Below, piece by piece: positions 34,182 to 46,400 of a stretch of 64,000 nt of DNA (its first letter is position 1; each line of letters starts with the position of its first letter). Made by a program: the position numbers and the translations under genes. The stretch spans positions 81,791-145,790 of the forward strand of contig NZ_JAHLKR010000017.1 of assembly GCF_021991875.1 (NCBI RefSeq), in the 5' to 3' direction. Below the pieces are notes generated by a model. It was not told where the DNA came from. It saw only the letters and a list, made by a program, of their open reading frames with translations, and did no database searches. The stretch is from Mycetohabitans sp. B8. Its GTDB lineage: Bacteria; Pseudomonadota; Gammaproteobacteria; Burkholderiales; Burkholderiaceae.

Positions 34182-35565
34182 GCGACACCATGATTCAGGG
34201 TGCGTTGAGTGTAGCGGCACAGTGATATGCCCACAATGCACACGATGCCCGCATGTCGTTGACTTCAGGGCAACGCTTGTATGGGTGACCGACAGGCGCA
34301 GCTTGCAATACGCTCTTTGCATTCGAGGCACTGAGCGCCGAGTTCGAAAAACCCTTTGGAACAAAACCCCAGGACGTGCCCTGCACGCGCTGTCGGTAAA
34401 GATCGAGGCAACGTTACGGGACATGCTCGGAAATCGGCCAAGCCCGACCATCGGTTCATCCAACGAATTGGGCTGGAGCGCATTCGATCTATTTTCTATC
34501 TTGCCGTGCCCGTCATGACCGATGAGACGGCAGAAGGCACCATTCCACTGGCATTCGGTTACGCAGCGGCATGACCTGCTGGTCGTCGTATCCACACCAT
34601 GCCGGAACTTTCCCGTTTGAAACGAAACGGTTGTGAGCCAGGGTCAACGCTCGTGAATCGTGGGCGGAGCGGCGGGTCGACAATGTCGTCGAAAAAATAT
34701 AGAGGGTTACCGTCGTTAAAAGTTTGCAGCGCCTACGTTTTGAGTCATGGGGCTTTCAATCTTCACGTCTATCAAAGATAATCGGGCAGTGTGAATTCGA
34801 GCGCCACACGCAATTTCGCGCACCGCATGCACGTTCTCACAGGCCACTGCAAGTTGCGTACACAACAAATAGAAGAAACAACTGGTCACACATTAGCTCC
34901 TTACATGCAATGATTATTCACAATAATGACTATAAACACCAAACACTTCAACATTACATCAAATAAATTGCAACTTTGTGCATGTCGATTCGAAATTTGT
35001 CGGTTTCAATTAGGTCTGCGCGCTTGGCTTTTTCAAATAGCTTCTCTATAGTTAAGCTACTTTATAACTAGGCAAGTGTGACGATTGGTGCTGGGTACCG
35101 TTAAGCCCTATGCATATCGGCCGTTTATGAAGCCATGAGATGATTCTCTAGCAGGACAAGTGCATCTCAACAAATGTTCGATTTCATGAAAGTCAAGTCT
35201 GGAGCGAATGGAAATGACAAAGTGCTTCCTGCTATACCGATCCATCCTGCCTGCGCTCCTCCTCCCCCGTCGGCACTGGATCTAATTGAGATACTGCAAG
35301 GCGTTGACGCTATACGTAGCACCCACGTCACCATTACTTTGACGCCTTGCATACAAGCTTGATCCGTATCCGTCTGTTTCGCTACGGCAACGATTACTGA
35401 AGTCATATTGAGGCAGGCATCCGTTACCCGCCTCAAGTGTAGTTGCGCGTTTGCCGTATGTTGTAAAGTTAAGTGTTTTTCGCATGGATGCAATGCTGTC
35501 AAAATTCATTGCCTTCTTTTAATCACAATCACCATATCAACCGGCGTAAGTAAAGGAGTTAATTT
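34182..35565. other. Long gap upstream of the NRPS cluster
   Basis: No confident gene. From about 34700 to 35130 the base composition is clearly AT-rich, contrasting with the chromosomal background. A 62-codon plus frame (35174, MFDFMKVKSG) and a 75-codon minus frame (35509-35282) exist but neither has good initiation signals. The cluster promoter must lie in the last few hundred bases. AT-richness just before the cluster suggests a transfer boundary. Confidence 0.4.
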
Positions 35566-35775
35566 ATGACCAATCCCTTTGACGACCCAAATGCAAGCTT
35601 CGTAGTTCTGATTAACTCTGAGAATCAGCATTCATTATGGCCGAATTTTGCCGAGGTGCCTGCGGGCTGGCAAGTGGTGCACGGACCCGATACACGCCAA
35701 GCTTGTCTTGACTATGTCAACACGCATTGGACCGACATGCGCCCCAAAAGCCTAATTGAGGCCATGGATGGCTGA
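35566..35775 (+). CDS. MbtH-like protein
   Basis: 69 residues with the MbtH signature: [39 protein letters not shown] and the C-terminal [13 protein letters not shown]. MbtH proteins bind A domains of NRPSs and are required for folding or activity of many of them. AAAGGAG lies seven bases before the ATG. First gene of the peptide cluster. Confidence 0.95.
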   Translation: MTNPFDDPNASFVVLINSENQHSLWPNFAEVPAGWQVVHGPDTRQACLDYVNTHWTDMRPKSLIEAMDG

Positions 35776-35854
35776 GCCAAAGCGCCGGCGCGGCTGATCA
35801 GCTTACGTGATAAGCGAAGTTATTTTTTTCACTCCTTGACTGAACCCTATTGCT

Positions 35855-37546
35855 ATGAAAATCCTTGGCATCAACTCCGCCTATCACGAATCCTCCGCGT
35901 CGATTGTCATCGACGGTAAAATCGTAGCAGCGGTCGAAGAAGAGCGATTCACACGGATCAAGCATGCGAAAGAAGCTTGTGTCAGTGGCCCAGCTGAGCT
36001 ACCCAAAAACAGCGTACAGTTTTGTCTTTCCTATGCAGGATTGAAAGCCACTGATTTGGATGGGGTCGCTTACTCGTTTGATCCCGCGCTCAGAAAGCGC
36101 GAGTTCCAGCTTGATTCGCTCAGCTTACCGGGTGATTGGGGAAGTGCGGAAGGAGAGAAAATTTTTCTGGCCAAGCTCCAGCAAGTTCCCGGTGCAATCG
36201 ATGCGCTTCTAGACCGTCAGCTTGGCAGCAAATTAGCGTTTGTTCCGCATCATATTGCTCATGCGGCTTCTACTTTCTATCCGTCTGGATTCGACCAAGC
36301 TGCGATTCTTGTCGTCGACGGGATCGGCGAGTCAGGTTGTACTTTGCTGGCTCGTGGAGACGGCAATAAAATAATAACGCTGGATCAGGTTGATTATCCG
36401 CACTCGCTCGGCTTTCTATGGGAAAAGCTGAGTAAATATTTGGGCTTTTCCGAATATGATGCTTGCAAGCTGATGGGGCTGGCCGCTTATGGTGATCCAG
36501 CCGTTTTCAGAAATACATTCAAAAAGCTTCTTAATTCAGAAGTAAGCCGATATACGATAGATTCGGAAGTGGCCCATTTCCGTCTGCCAGACTTCGAGCA
36601 GATCGAAGCATTGTTTGGCCCGGCACGAGTCGATAAGGAACCGATCCTCGACCATCACCGCCATGTTGCCGCCGCCCTTCAAGAAGCCACGGATCACGCG
36701 CTCATGGGATTGGTGCGCGAACTGCGTGAGCGCACCGCCTCTGATAAATTGTGCTATGCAGGCGGTGTCGCGTTGAATTGCGTCAGCAATTCCGTCATCA
36801 AGGAAAGCGGCTTGTTTTCTCAGATGTATGTCCCCACCGCGCCGCATGATGCAGGAACGGCGGTTGGCGCAGCGCTTCATCTGTATTATTCGCTTTCCGG
36901 TCAGCATCCGTCACAGGGGGATAACAACCCATACCTTGGCCCGGAATTTCCTGATGACGCTATCGATGCCGCATTCCGTGACGCAGGCCTGTCACCGCAA
37001 CGTAGCGCTGATCCTGCGCGCGATGCGGCAACGCTCATCGCCGACGGCAAGATCGTAGCCTGGTTTCAAGGCCGCATGGAATTTGGTCCACGCGCGCTGG
37101 GTAACCGTTCACTACTGGCCGATCCACGCAGCGCGTCGATGCGCGAGGTGCTCAATGTAAAGGTCAAGCACCGCGAAGAATTTCGCCCTCTCGCACCGAG
37201 CGTACTGGCCGAAGAAGCCGCCCACTGGTTCGAACTCGGCCAAGCGTCGATAAGCCACCAATCCATGCTGTTTGCTTGCCCGGCCAAACAAGATCGCCAG
37301 GCATCAATTCCAGCGGTTCTTCATAAGGATCATTCCGCTCGTGTGCAAATGGTCAGTCGAGATAGCAACCCTAAATTTCACGCACTGATTAAGCATTTCT
37401 TCGAAATAACCGGCGTACCGGTTGTACTCAATACCTCATTCAACGATAGCGAACCCATTGTCTGCACGCCATCGGATGCAATCAAGACGTTCCAGGGAAC
37501 GGCCATTGATGCTTTGTTTATTGGCGATCGGTTTGTTGTCAGATAA
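35855..37546 (+). CDS. NodU/CmcH-type carbamoyltransferase
   Basis: 563 residues, the normal size for the family that transfers the carbamoyl group of carbamoyl phosphate to a hydroxyl or amine of a natural product via a carbamoyl-AMP intermediate. N-terminal Kae1-like motifs: ILGINSAYHESSASIVIDGK, EEERFTRIKH, and the metal-binding HHIAHAAS near residue 131; LMGLAAYGDP near 210; CYAGGVALNCVSNS near 300. The C-terminal domain has FQGRMEFGPRALGNRSLLAD and KVKHREEFRPLAPSVL. It lies 79 bases after mbtH-like. Acceptor unknown; the peptide of the adjacent NRPS is the obvious candidate. Confidence 0.9.
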   Translation: MKILGINSAYHESSASIVIDGKIVAAVEEERFTRIKHAKEACVSGPAELPKNSVQFCLSYAGLKATDLDGVAYSFDPALRKREFQLDSLSLPGDWGSAEGEKIFLAKLQQVPGAIDALLDRQLGSKLAFVPHHIAHAASTFYPSGFDQAAILVVDGIGESGCTLLARGDGNKIITLDQVDYPHSLGFLWEKLSKYLGFSEYDACKLMGLAAYGDPAVFRNTFKKLLNSEVSRYTIDSEVAHFRLPDFEQIEALFGPARVDKEPILDHHRHVAAALQEATDHALMGLVRELRERTASDKLCYAGGVALNCVSNSVIKESGLFSQMYVPTAPHDAGTAVGAALHLYYSLSGQHPSQGDNNPYLGPEFPDDAIDAAFRDAGLSPQRSADPARDAATLIADGKIVAWFQGRMEFGPRALGNRSLLADPRSASMREVLNVKVKHREEFRPLAPSVLAEEAAHWFELGQASISHQSMLFACPAKQDRQASIPAVLHKDHSARVQMVSRDSNPKFHALIKHFFEITGVPVVLNTSFNDSEPIVCTPSDAIKTFQGTAIDALFIGDRFVVR

Positions 37547-37596
37547 GCCAGTGCTCGATTGCAATACCGATAACCGGATAATACGGGAGTATAACT

Positions 37597-38577
37597 ATGC
37601 ACCACACAAACGAAGAAAAATGTATTTTTTTCATCACGAAAAACCACGATCAAGCGACAAGCCATCATCAGATAGCCGACTGCTTGCCTATAGCCCAATG
37701 GAATTCAATGCACCACGGCCTGAATGGTAAAAACGACGAAAAAAATAATTTATTGTCGTCGCCCTATCCAATCAAGATCGTGACGGATGCCTTTCACTAT
37801 CAGCATGCTGACCAAGTTCTTCCAATACAGCCGGAACAGTTATTCTTCATGGACTACACGTCCCCAGAGGATATAGCACAGGCAAGCGTTCTAGACATCG
37901 GCGTTGGTTCAGGCGTATTGAGTATTTTTTGCTTACTCAACGGAGCCACATCTTGCGTTGGATTAGATGTCAACCCAAGAGCAAAGATATTGGCCGGACA
38001 CAACGCCATCATCAACCATATCGATAAAAATTTCGATATTCGCGACGGTAGCATTTCGAATATTTTTGAATCTGTCAAGGATAAGCAATTCGATTTTATC
38101 TGCTCCAACCCTCCGTTCGAGCCCACTCCACCCGGAATTGAGTATTACCTCAATTCTGCAGCAGGCGTTTATGGAATGGATTTTGCAGAAAAGATACTGT
38201 CCAATATCGACCAGCACTTATCAAGCGACGGCACCCTGCAAATGGTCACTATGGCTCCAGGAGATGCGCAGAAGCCATTCAAGCTATATGAAATCCTAGA
38301 GAATCATTTAACGGGACTGGCAGTAGAGATTACGCTGGATCGGCAGCCCATTCTCTATGATGATTTTGTCAACAGGTTCAGCACTATTTTTGGTTACAGC
38401 GATGACGTTATTTCTCAGATGAAAAGGACGGCTCGCAATGACGGCGTCACGCATCTTCATATGCTTATATTGAAATATAAAAAAGGGCGACGTGGCAGTA
38501 TCACGGAAAAAACTGCCTGTAAAACTTATGAAAATTGGACGACCCCGCTTGGGGCACGAGATCACTGTTATATGTGA
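37597..38577 (+). CDS. SAM-dependent methyltransferase with NPPF motif
   Basis: 326 residues. Start at ATG 37597 with GGGAG upstream. Motif I VLDIGVGSGVLSIF near residue 98 and motif IV SNPPFEPTPPG near 167 identify a class I SAM methyltransferase of the (D/N/S)PP(F/Y) type, whose members methylate planar nitrogens (glutamine amide, adenine N6) or related centres. The first 70 residues are low in recognisable content. Located between the carbamoyltransferase and the exporter, it is probably a tailoring enzyme; the target is not determined. Confidence 0.8.
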   Translation: MHHTNEEKCIFFITKNHDQATSHHQIADCLPIAQWNSMHHGLNGKNDEKNNLLSSPYPIKIVTDAFHYQHADQVLPIQPEQLFFMDYTSPEDIAQASVLDIGVGSGVLSIFCLLNGATSCVGLDVNPRAKILAGHNAIINHIDKNFDIRDGSISNIFESVKDKQFDFICSNPPFEPTPPGIEYYLNSAAGVYGMDFAEKILSNIDQHLSSDGTLQMVTMAPGDAQKPFKLYEILENHLTGLAVEITLDRQPILYDDFVNRFSTIFGYSDDVISQMKRTARNDGVTHLHMLILKYKKGRRGSITEKTACKTYENWTTPLGARDHCYM

Positions 38578-38694
38578 CAAATACACTGATCGTGACCACG
38601 GGCAGGCCATCGAAGGCGAAGGCGGACGCAGTCGGAGGTCTGCCATGCAAGATTCGTAGCAGAGCAACGCCGCCTGCAAAAAAGGAAGATATTG

Positions 38695-40389
38695 ATGTTG
38701 ATGGTTCAATACCTGAAGCGGTATTACCGGCCCTTACTTGCCACAGCAATCCTTTCGTCGGCCGGCGCAATGCTGACGATTGGCCTGCTCGCTTATATCA
38801 ATCGATTGGCAACGCAAGGATTACCGCAACTCAATTGGGTTTGCCTTGTGACAGCGCTGGGATGGTTCGGTGCGCTGTGTCTAGCCAATGGTGCTTCACA
38901 GATCATTCTGGCCAAGCTCAGCAGTGAATTGGTGGGTCAGTTGCGTAGAGATTTATCCAAACAATTCATTGAAGTTGACTATTGCAAATTAATTAACCAT
39001 AAATCGACCATATTTGGCGTCTTGATTGAGGATATCACCCGTATTAGCCCGCTGATCATGCTTGCGCCCCATCTCGCGTATAACGTTATCTTGGTGCTAA
39101 TTTGTTCAATCTATTTAATCACACTGTCGTTTCAGCTTTTTCTTGTCTTGTTGGTAGGACTGGGTATTCCCCTTGCAATCTCAGCATTCTTGCTAAGATC
39201 CACCCGCAAGCCACTTGACGCAATGCGGCGCAGCGAAGAAGCACTGTTTGAACATTTCCGCGCGATTGCAGATGGCAAAAAGGAAATGTTGTTAAGTCGA
39301 GCACGTGCCGAACATTTTTACGACGTGCTATTGCTGCCTGCGATTGGGCAAGCACAAAGGTTGATGAGACAGGTTCATCTGCGCTGGAACCTCAACGAGG
39401 CATGGTCGTCCGGTGCTGCATACGGCACCGTGTTTGTGGTGGTCTACCTGGGCTATGCAGCATTTGCGCTTCCCTCCGATGTGATTGTGCGCTTTGTCAT
39501 CGGTGCGCTGTTTATCGTAGGACCTTTGAATTTTTTAATTCATTGTGGCCAGTCTGTCAGCACCGGCTTGAGTAGCTTGCGTCATCTTGAACGCGTCGGG
39601 CTGGATCTGCGCTCGCAGAACGCCACGACTGATGAGCATACGACGTCGCACACTGATACGAAATGGCAGTATATCCATGCACAAGATCTCTGCTATCGCT
39701 ATCCTGAAAGCAAGATAGATGAAGGCATTGGGCCATTCAATTTAAGTATTCGCCGCGGTGAAATGGTATTTATTGTTGGCGATAACGGTAGCGGCAAATC
39801 CACATTGATGCACTTGCTGTGTGGCCTGCTGCCCCCCAGCTCGGGGCGACTTTGCTTGGACGAGCAACCCGTTCCATATGGATCAAGCGCATATAGGGAG
39901 CGTTTTTCCAGTGTTTTTGGTGATTTCTTCCTGTTCTCAGATGTACTGGATGCAAAAGGTGATGCACTGCCTGATGCACAAATACGCACGCTGTTGCGTG
40001 ACTTGGACTTAGACGAACAACTCTCGGTAGATCAAGGAAAGCTTTCAAAGACCAGCCTCTCTACGGGGCAACGAAAACGGCTGGCATTGCTGCAATGCTA
40101 CGCTGAAGATCGGGAAGTTTGCCTGTTTGACGAATGGGCTGCAGATCAAGATCCTCGTTTTCGACAACATTTTTATTTAACATTGCTGCCACAACTCAAG
40201 CAGCAAGGCAAGACGTTGATCGTCATTAGCCACGATGACCGTTTTTTTCATTTGGCGGACCGCCTCATTGTGCTTAAAGGCGGACGCGTGATGTCAGACT
40301 CAGCCACCGACACACTGGCAAATGGCACCGATACACGCCTAGCTAGCCTCTCCATTGCCAGCAGCATGGCTGCCGATTCAGCAGCATGA
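38695..40389 (+). CDS. Cyclic peptide-type ABC exporter (SyrD/PvdE family)
   Basis: 564 residues, a fused permease-ATPase of the type that exports lipopeptides and siderophores or their precursors. Start at ATG 38695 with GGAAG upstream. The N-terminal half carries about six hydrophobic helices (such as LILVLICSIYLITLSFQLFL). The ATPase has Walker A VGDNGSGKSTLMHLLCG, signature SLSTGQRKRLALLQ, Walker B VCLFDEWAADQDP and the switch His in LIVISHDDRF. Likely transports the cluster product. Confidence 0.9.
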   Translation: MLMVQYLKRYYRPLLATAILSSAGAMLTIGLLAYINRLATQGLPQLNWVCLVTALGWFGALCLANGASQIILAKLSSELVGQLRRDLSKQFIEVDYCKLINHKSTIFGVLIEDITRISPLIMLAPHLAYNVILVLICSIYLITLSFQLFLVLLVGLGIPLAISAFLLRSTRKPLDAMRRSEEALFEHFRAIADGKKEMLLSRARAEHFYDVLLLPAIGQAQRLMRQVHLRWNLNEAWSSGAAYGTVFVVVYLGYAAFALPSDVIVRFVIGALFIVGPLNFLIHCGQSVSTGLSSLRHLERVGLDLRSQNATTDEHTTSHTDTKWQYIHAQDLCYRYPESKIDEGIGPFNLSIRRGEMVFIVGDNGSGKSTLMHLLCGLLPPSSGRLCLDEQPVPYGSSAYRERFSSVFGDFFLFSDVLDAKGDALPDAQIRTLLRDLDLDEQLSVDQGKLSKTSLSTGQRKRLALLQCYAEDREVCLFDEWAADQDPRFRQHFYLTLLPQLKQQGKTLIVISHDDRFFHLADRLIVLKGGRVMSDSATDTLANGTDTRLASLSIASSMAADSAA

Positions 40390-40480
40390 CTTGCTTTATT
40401 TCGATCGGCTATTGAATGCCAAAGAAAGCGGCAGGTTATCTGTTTACCCCTATTCTTCCCTTTGCACGTAGAGCATCGAT

Positions 40481-43400
40481 ATGAACGATCAAACGGCTAA
40501 ACTCGACCCTTTTATCGAGAGCGACGCGAATCATCCATCTCTGCTCAACGATCAAGGTAACACTGAGAGGACGCCGGACATTCGCAAGGCGCTCGCATCC
40601 AGTGAATCGTTCTGGCAGCAGCGGCTAGCTCGCCTGCAGCCTTTGCCACTGCCCTTTGAACAAGGTGAGAGTGCGCTTGAGCCCCAATGGGCGATCAGCG
40701 CATGGCGTCCGCCATTACTGGAAAAAAGCGAGCCAAAGCAGTCACTGACGGTGTTGCTGAGCGTGCTGGCGATCTATCTAGCCCGTTTGACCGAGCAAGC
40801 GCAGTATCAGATCGGTTGGCGTGTCAGCGAAATGAACGACAAGCCAGAGATGCTTGCCGATCTATCGCCTGTTGTGCCGATGGAAATCGCGGTAGACCTA
40901 GATCAGCCTTTTGCCCCAGTTTGTCATGCCATCGAAGCAGAATACGCGCGGCTTGAGCAGCACCACACATTCTTGCGCGATTTGGTGGTCCGACATCCTA
41001 CGCTACGTAGTCTATCCGCGCTGCGCGCCGCCTACCCTTGGCAGGTAGCGGTATCCGTACTATCCGATGAAGCATCATCGCAGCTTGCCCCTGCCACGCA
41101 GGCCAGTGGCGCCTTACTGACACTTCAGGTCAAAAGCGATGGCGCTTTTCGCTGGGTCTATGATACCCATCGCATGGATGCACGCCGAGTTCAATGCATC
41201 AGTGAACATTTACAAGCATTATGCGATGCAGCCTCGAACAACGTCGAGACGCCCGTTTGCAAGTTGAATCTGTTGCCGCCAGCCGAGCGCGAAACGTTGA
41301 TTAACACCTGGAACGCAACCGCAGCACCGTATCCGGCACACCAATGTCTTCACCAAGTCTTTGAGGAGCAAGTCAGACGGACACCGGATGCGATTGCGCT
41401 AGTTTATGAAGACCAGGCGCTCTCCTACACTAAGCTGAATGCGCAAGCCAACCGCCTTGCACACCGGCTGATTGAATTGGGCGTTCAGCCGGACACGCGC
41501 GTAGCTTTGTGCGTGACCCGCTCACCGGCGATGGTCGTGGGGCTGCTTGCGATTTTGAAAGCAGGCGGCGCCTATGTGCCGCTCGATCCGGCTTATCCCT
41601 CTGAGCGCCTGACGCATAGCTTGACCGATTCGGCGCCAGAACTTGTGCTGGCCGATACAGCAGGTCAGGCCGCATTGGGTCAAGCGGCGCTCGCATCACG
41701 GACCGTGCTCGATCCTAATGTATTGCCAGAACGGGCAACGACCAATCCGCATGTGCCCGAACTGCTTTCCAGTCATCTAGCTTACGTCATCTATACGTCC
41801 GGCTCGACCGGCACGCCTAAGGGCGTGATGGTTGAGCATCGAAGTGTCGTGAACCTTGTTCAGGCTCAGATCAACTGTTTCGATATTTGCCCCTTCAGCC
41901 GGATCTTGCAGTTTGCTTCGCTCGGTTTCGACGTCAATGCTTCTGAGACATTCATCGCATTGAATAGTGGGGCAAGCTTATATTTGCCGCCCGATACAGC
42001 GCGCCATGATCGCAATGAACTGTGGCGTTATTTGGAAAAGCACGCGATCACCTACGCGGACATTCCCCCCGCACTGCTGCAGGCAGGCGACGATTTACCC
42101 CATTTGAACACCCCTCTGACACTGATTTTAGGCGGCGAAGCCCCCAGTGCGACGCTACTTCGAAATTTGGTCCGTCAAGGCGCGGTGGTCTTCAATGCAT
42201 ACGGCCCAACCGAAACGACTATCTGCTCAACTGTTTGGCGTGGCTCGCAAGATTTCAATGGCGAAGTGGTTCCGATTGGCCGGCCGTTAGACAACACGCA
42301 AATTTATCTACTGGATGCGCACGGTCAACCGGTGCCGCTGGGTGCAGTAGGCGAGTTGTACATTGGCGGAGTGGGCGTGGCACGCGGCTATTTGAATCGC
42401 ACAGAGTTGACCGCTGAGCGCTTCGTCACAGATCCGTTTTGCGGCGTTGAAAACGCCCGCATGTACAAAACCGGCGACCTGGCTCGCTATTTGCCTGACG
42501 GTAATCTGGTGTTCCTCGGACGCAATGACCACCAGATCAAGATCCGTGGTTTTCGAATTGAGCCGGGCGAAATTGAGGCGCGCCTGCGTGAGCATCCGCA
42601 AGTACGTGATGCCGCCGTGCTGACTTCGGGAGACGGTGGCGCCAAGCGGCTCATTGCTTATGTCGTAGCTGAGTGTGATGAGCAACTTGCCAACACCTTG
42701 CGCGCACATCTGCTGACCAGCTTACCCGAGTACATGGTGCCCGCTGCATTTGTACGGCTAGATGCGTTCCCGCTAACGCCAAGCGGCAAGCTCGATCGCC
42801 GTGCATTGCCTGCGCCGCACGCCAATGCCTTTGCACGTCAAGCGTATGAGGCCCCGCAGGGCGAAGCTGAAACGGCGCTGGCAGCGATTTGGGCTGAATT
42901 ATTGGGTTTATCGCACATCGGCCGGCATGACAGCTTCTTTGCACTGGGTGGAAATTCGCTGCTTGCCGTGCAGATGATCGACCGCTTGCGCCGCGTTGGC
43001 CTGATGCTCTCTGTACGCGCGCTATTTGAAACGCCTACACTCAGCGTATTGGCGCAGTCCCTGGGCCAACACCGGGAAGTGGTCGTCCCCCCCAATCGCA
43101 TTACGCCCGACACCATCACGCTGACACCGGAGCAACTGCCGCTCATCGAGCTCACTCAGGCTGACATCGACCGGATCGTCACACAAGTGCCGGGGGGCAT
43201 TGCCAATATCCAGGATATCTATGCATTGTCGCCATTGCAGGATGGCATTCTGTTTCACCATTTGCTTGCGGCTGACCGTGATCCGTACCTGCTAACCACC
43301 CAAATGGCTTTTGCCAATCGGCAAGTGCTGGATCGCTATCTGGAGGCGGTCCAGCAAGTGGTCAATCGCCACGATATCCTGCGCACTGCTTTCGCCTGGG

Positions 43401-46400
43401 AAGGACTGTCCGTCCCTGCGCAGGTGGTTTGGCGTCATGCATCGCTGGCCGTGACCGAACTTAAGTTGAATCCGGACGATGGGCCAGTCATCGAGCAACT
43501 GCTACGACGCTTCGATCCTAGCCAATATCGGATCGATCTAACGCGAGCTCCCCTACTCCACTTCGCCATCGCTCAGGATGGTGATGGCCGCTGGCTGCTG
43601 CTCGAGTTGCTACATCATCTCATCGGTGATCATGCTACGCAGGAGATCATGCAAACCGAAGTGCAGGCTTTCCTCGAAGGACGAGGCGACGCGTTGCCAC
43701 CTGCGCGACCCTTTCGCAATCTCGTAGCACAAGCGCGTCTAGGCATCAGCGAAAGTGAGCATGCGCGCTTCTTTACCGAGATGCTCGCCGATGTGGACGA
43801 GCCCACGTTGCCATTCGGGTTGGCCGATGTGCATCGTGACGGCACGCATGTTACCGAATCGCACCGGATGCTGCCGCAGGACTTGAATGATCGGCTGCGC
43901 ACACAAGCCAAGCAGCTGGGCGTGAGCCTCGCTAGCTTATGCCATCTGGCTTGGGCTCAGGTACTCGCGCGAGTCACTGGCCAGCAGCAAGTGGTATTTG
44001 GCACCGTGTTGTTCGGTCGCATGCAAGCAGGCGACGGCGCTGACAGCGCCATGGGATTGTTCATCAATACGCTACCGCTTCGCGTGGATCTGAATAACAG
44101 CGTTCAAGACGGTGTGCGTCACACGCATGCCCGTCTGGCCACCCTGCTTGAACATGAACATGCGTCGCTGGGGCTCGCGCAACGCTGTAGTGGCGTACCC
44201 GCCGGTACACCACTGTTCAGCGCGCTGCTGAACTATGTACACGAAGGGGTGTCGCCCAGCGATATCCAGACCACGCCCGGCATCGAATTCTTGGGCACCC
44301 AAGAGCGTGACAATTACCCACTCGGACTGTCGGTAGAAGACCGTGGCCACGCGCTGGGGCTGACTGCCCAGGCCGTGCAGCTGCTCGATCCCGATCGGAT
44401 ATGTGGCTATATGCAGCAGGCGTTGGAAAGCCTAGCCGCGGCACTCGAGCACACACCGAGTCTGCCCGTCCAGCAACTGAACGTGCTGCCCGCTAACGAG
44501 CGCACACTGTTGCTCGAGACGTGGAACGCGACGCCATCGTCCGCGGCACACGATGGCGTTATCAGCGATGTGCAAGCTCAAATGCTGCACCGGTTATTTG
44601 AGGCACAGGCTGATAAAACACCGCACGCCGTGGCGATTGTTTTCGAGCAACAGCAGTGTAGCTATCAAGAACTCAACACCCGTGCGAACCAGTTGGCGCA
44701 CTATCTACGTACACTCGGCGTCGGCCCCGAAGTAGTCGCCGGCGTGTACATTGAGCGCTCTATCGACATGCTGGTCGGCGTGCTGGGGATATTGAAGGCA
44801 GGTGGAGCCTATTTGCCCCTCGATCCGAATTATCCTGCCGAGCGGATTGCCTATATGCTGGACAATGCGAATGTCTCGGTACTCATCACACAATCGCATC
44901 TTGAGGCGCAACTGCCCGACATGCCAGCGCAACGGGTACACATAGATACCGACTGGGCGCGCATGGCCACCCAGCCACACTATGCGCCACAAAGCGGTGT
45001 CGGCCCGCATCATCTGGCATACGTAATCTACACGTCAGGCTCCACTGGCCGGCCCAAAGGCGTCATGGTCGATCATTACGCTGTATCGAGCCGTCTACAT
45101 GCGGGACAACAGCTACTGTCATTGCGATCGGACGATCACTGCTTGCAGCAAATCTCGCTGAGCTTTGACGCGTCCATAGAAGAAATATTTATTCCGCTGA
45201 TGTCTGGCGCCACCCTGGTCATGGCCGATCCGACCATACAGATGGACGCAAGCCGTCTTGCCACTTTAATGGCACGGCAACGTATCAGCGTGATCGACAT
45301 CGCTCCAGCCATGCTCGAGCAGCTTTGCGCCACTGAAGGCGTGGCCAACTGTCGCCATCTGCGGCTGGTTCTATGCGGCGCTGAAGCGCTATCGAGCGCC
45401 GTGTTGCACGCATGCCAGACAACCTTCCCGAACGCCACGCTTTATAACTTATATGGCCCGACTGAAGGTGTCGTTAATGCGCTGGCTTGGCGCGCGACCC
45501 AGCTAGCCGGGTCCGAGACACCGCCGCTGGGCGGTCCAATCGCCAATACGCGCGTCTATGTGCTCGATCGTGCATTACAGCCAGTACCCATTGGCGTCAC
45601 CGGCGAGCTCTATATTGGCGGACCGGCATTGGCACGCGCTTATTTAGGCCGACCTGATCTGACGGCAGAACGCTTCATTGCTAACCCGTTTGAACAGGGC
45701 ACTCGACTTTACCGAACGGGCGACCTCGTGCGTTGGCGCGCTGATGGTCAATTGGAATATCTTGGTCGTGCTGATCATCAAATCAAGCTCAGAGGCTTTC
45801 GTATTGAGCTCAGCGAGATCGAGTCCGTACTGGCCAAGTATCCGGGTATCGCCCAAGCCACGCTCAGCTTGCGCGAAGACCGTCCGGGGAATAAACAGCT
45901 CGTCGCCTATTGGGTTACGGCAGCCGGCCACACGGTCACGCCCGTCGAACTGAAATTCCATCTTGGCCAAATACTGCCCAGCTATATGATGCCGGCCGCC
46001 TTTGTCGAACTCGATGCACTGCCGCTAACAGCGAACGGCAAAATCGATCGCCAGGCGTTGCCGGCTCCCGACTTCAGTTCGAGCAGCGCTCAGGCGCCAC
46101 GCACCGCGGCAGAAACACTGCTGGCTGACCTGTTCGCTGAGATATTGGGCTTGGATACCGTCGGTATCGACGACAACTTCTTTGACCTGGGCGGGCATTC
46201 GCTATTGGCGATGCGTTTGATCAGCCGCATTCGCGCGGCGTTGGACATTGACATTGCGATTCGCACGTTGTTTGAGGCCCCCACGGTCGCCGACTTGGCG
46301 CAGCGCCTCACGCCTAACGCGTTCGCCCGGCCGCCTCTGCGTCCACAGCCACGCCCCGCCACCCTACCGTTGTCCTTCGCGCAGCGCCGCTTATGGTTTA

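Noticed and set aside
35174..35362. Possible short peptide precursor upstream of mbtH
   Set aside because: No ribosome binding site and no leader/core pattern; the opposite strand offers an equally weak frame.
40687..40956. Small ORFs inside the NRPS genes on both strands
   Set aside because: Products of biased codon use in the large synthetase gene; no independent signals.
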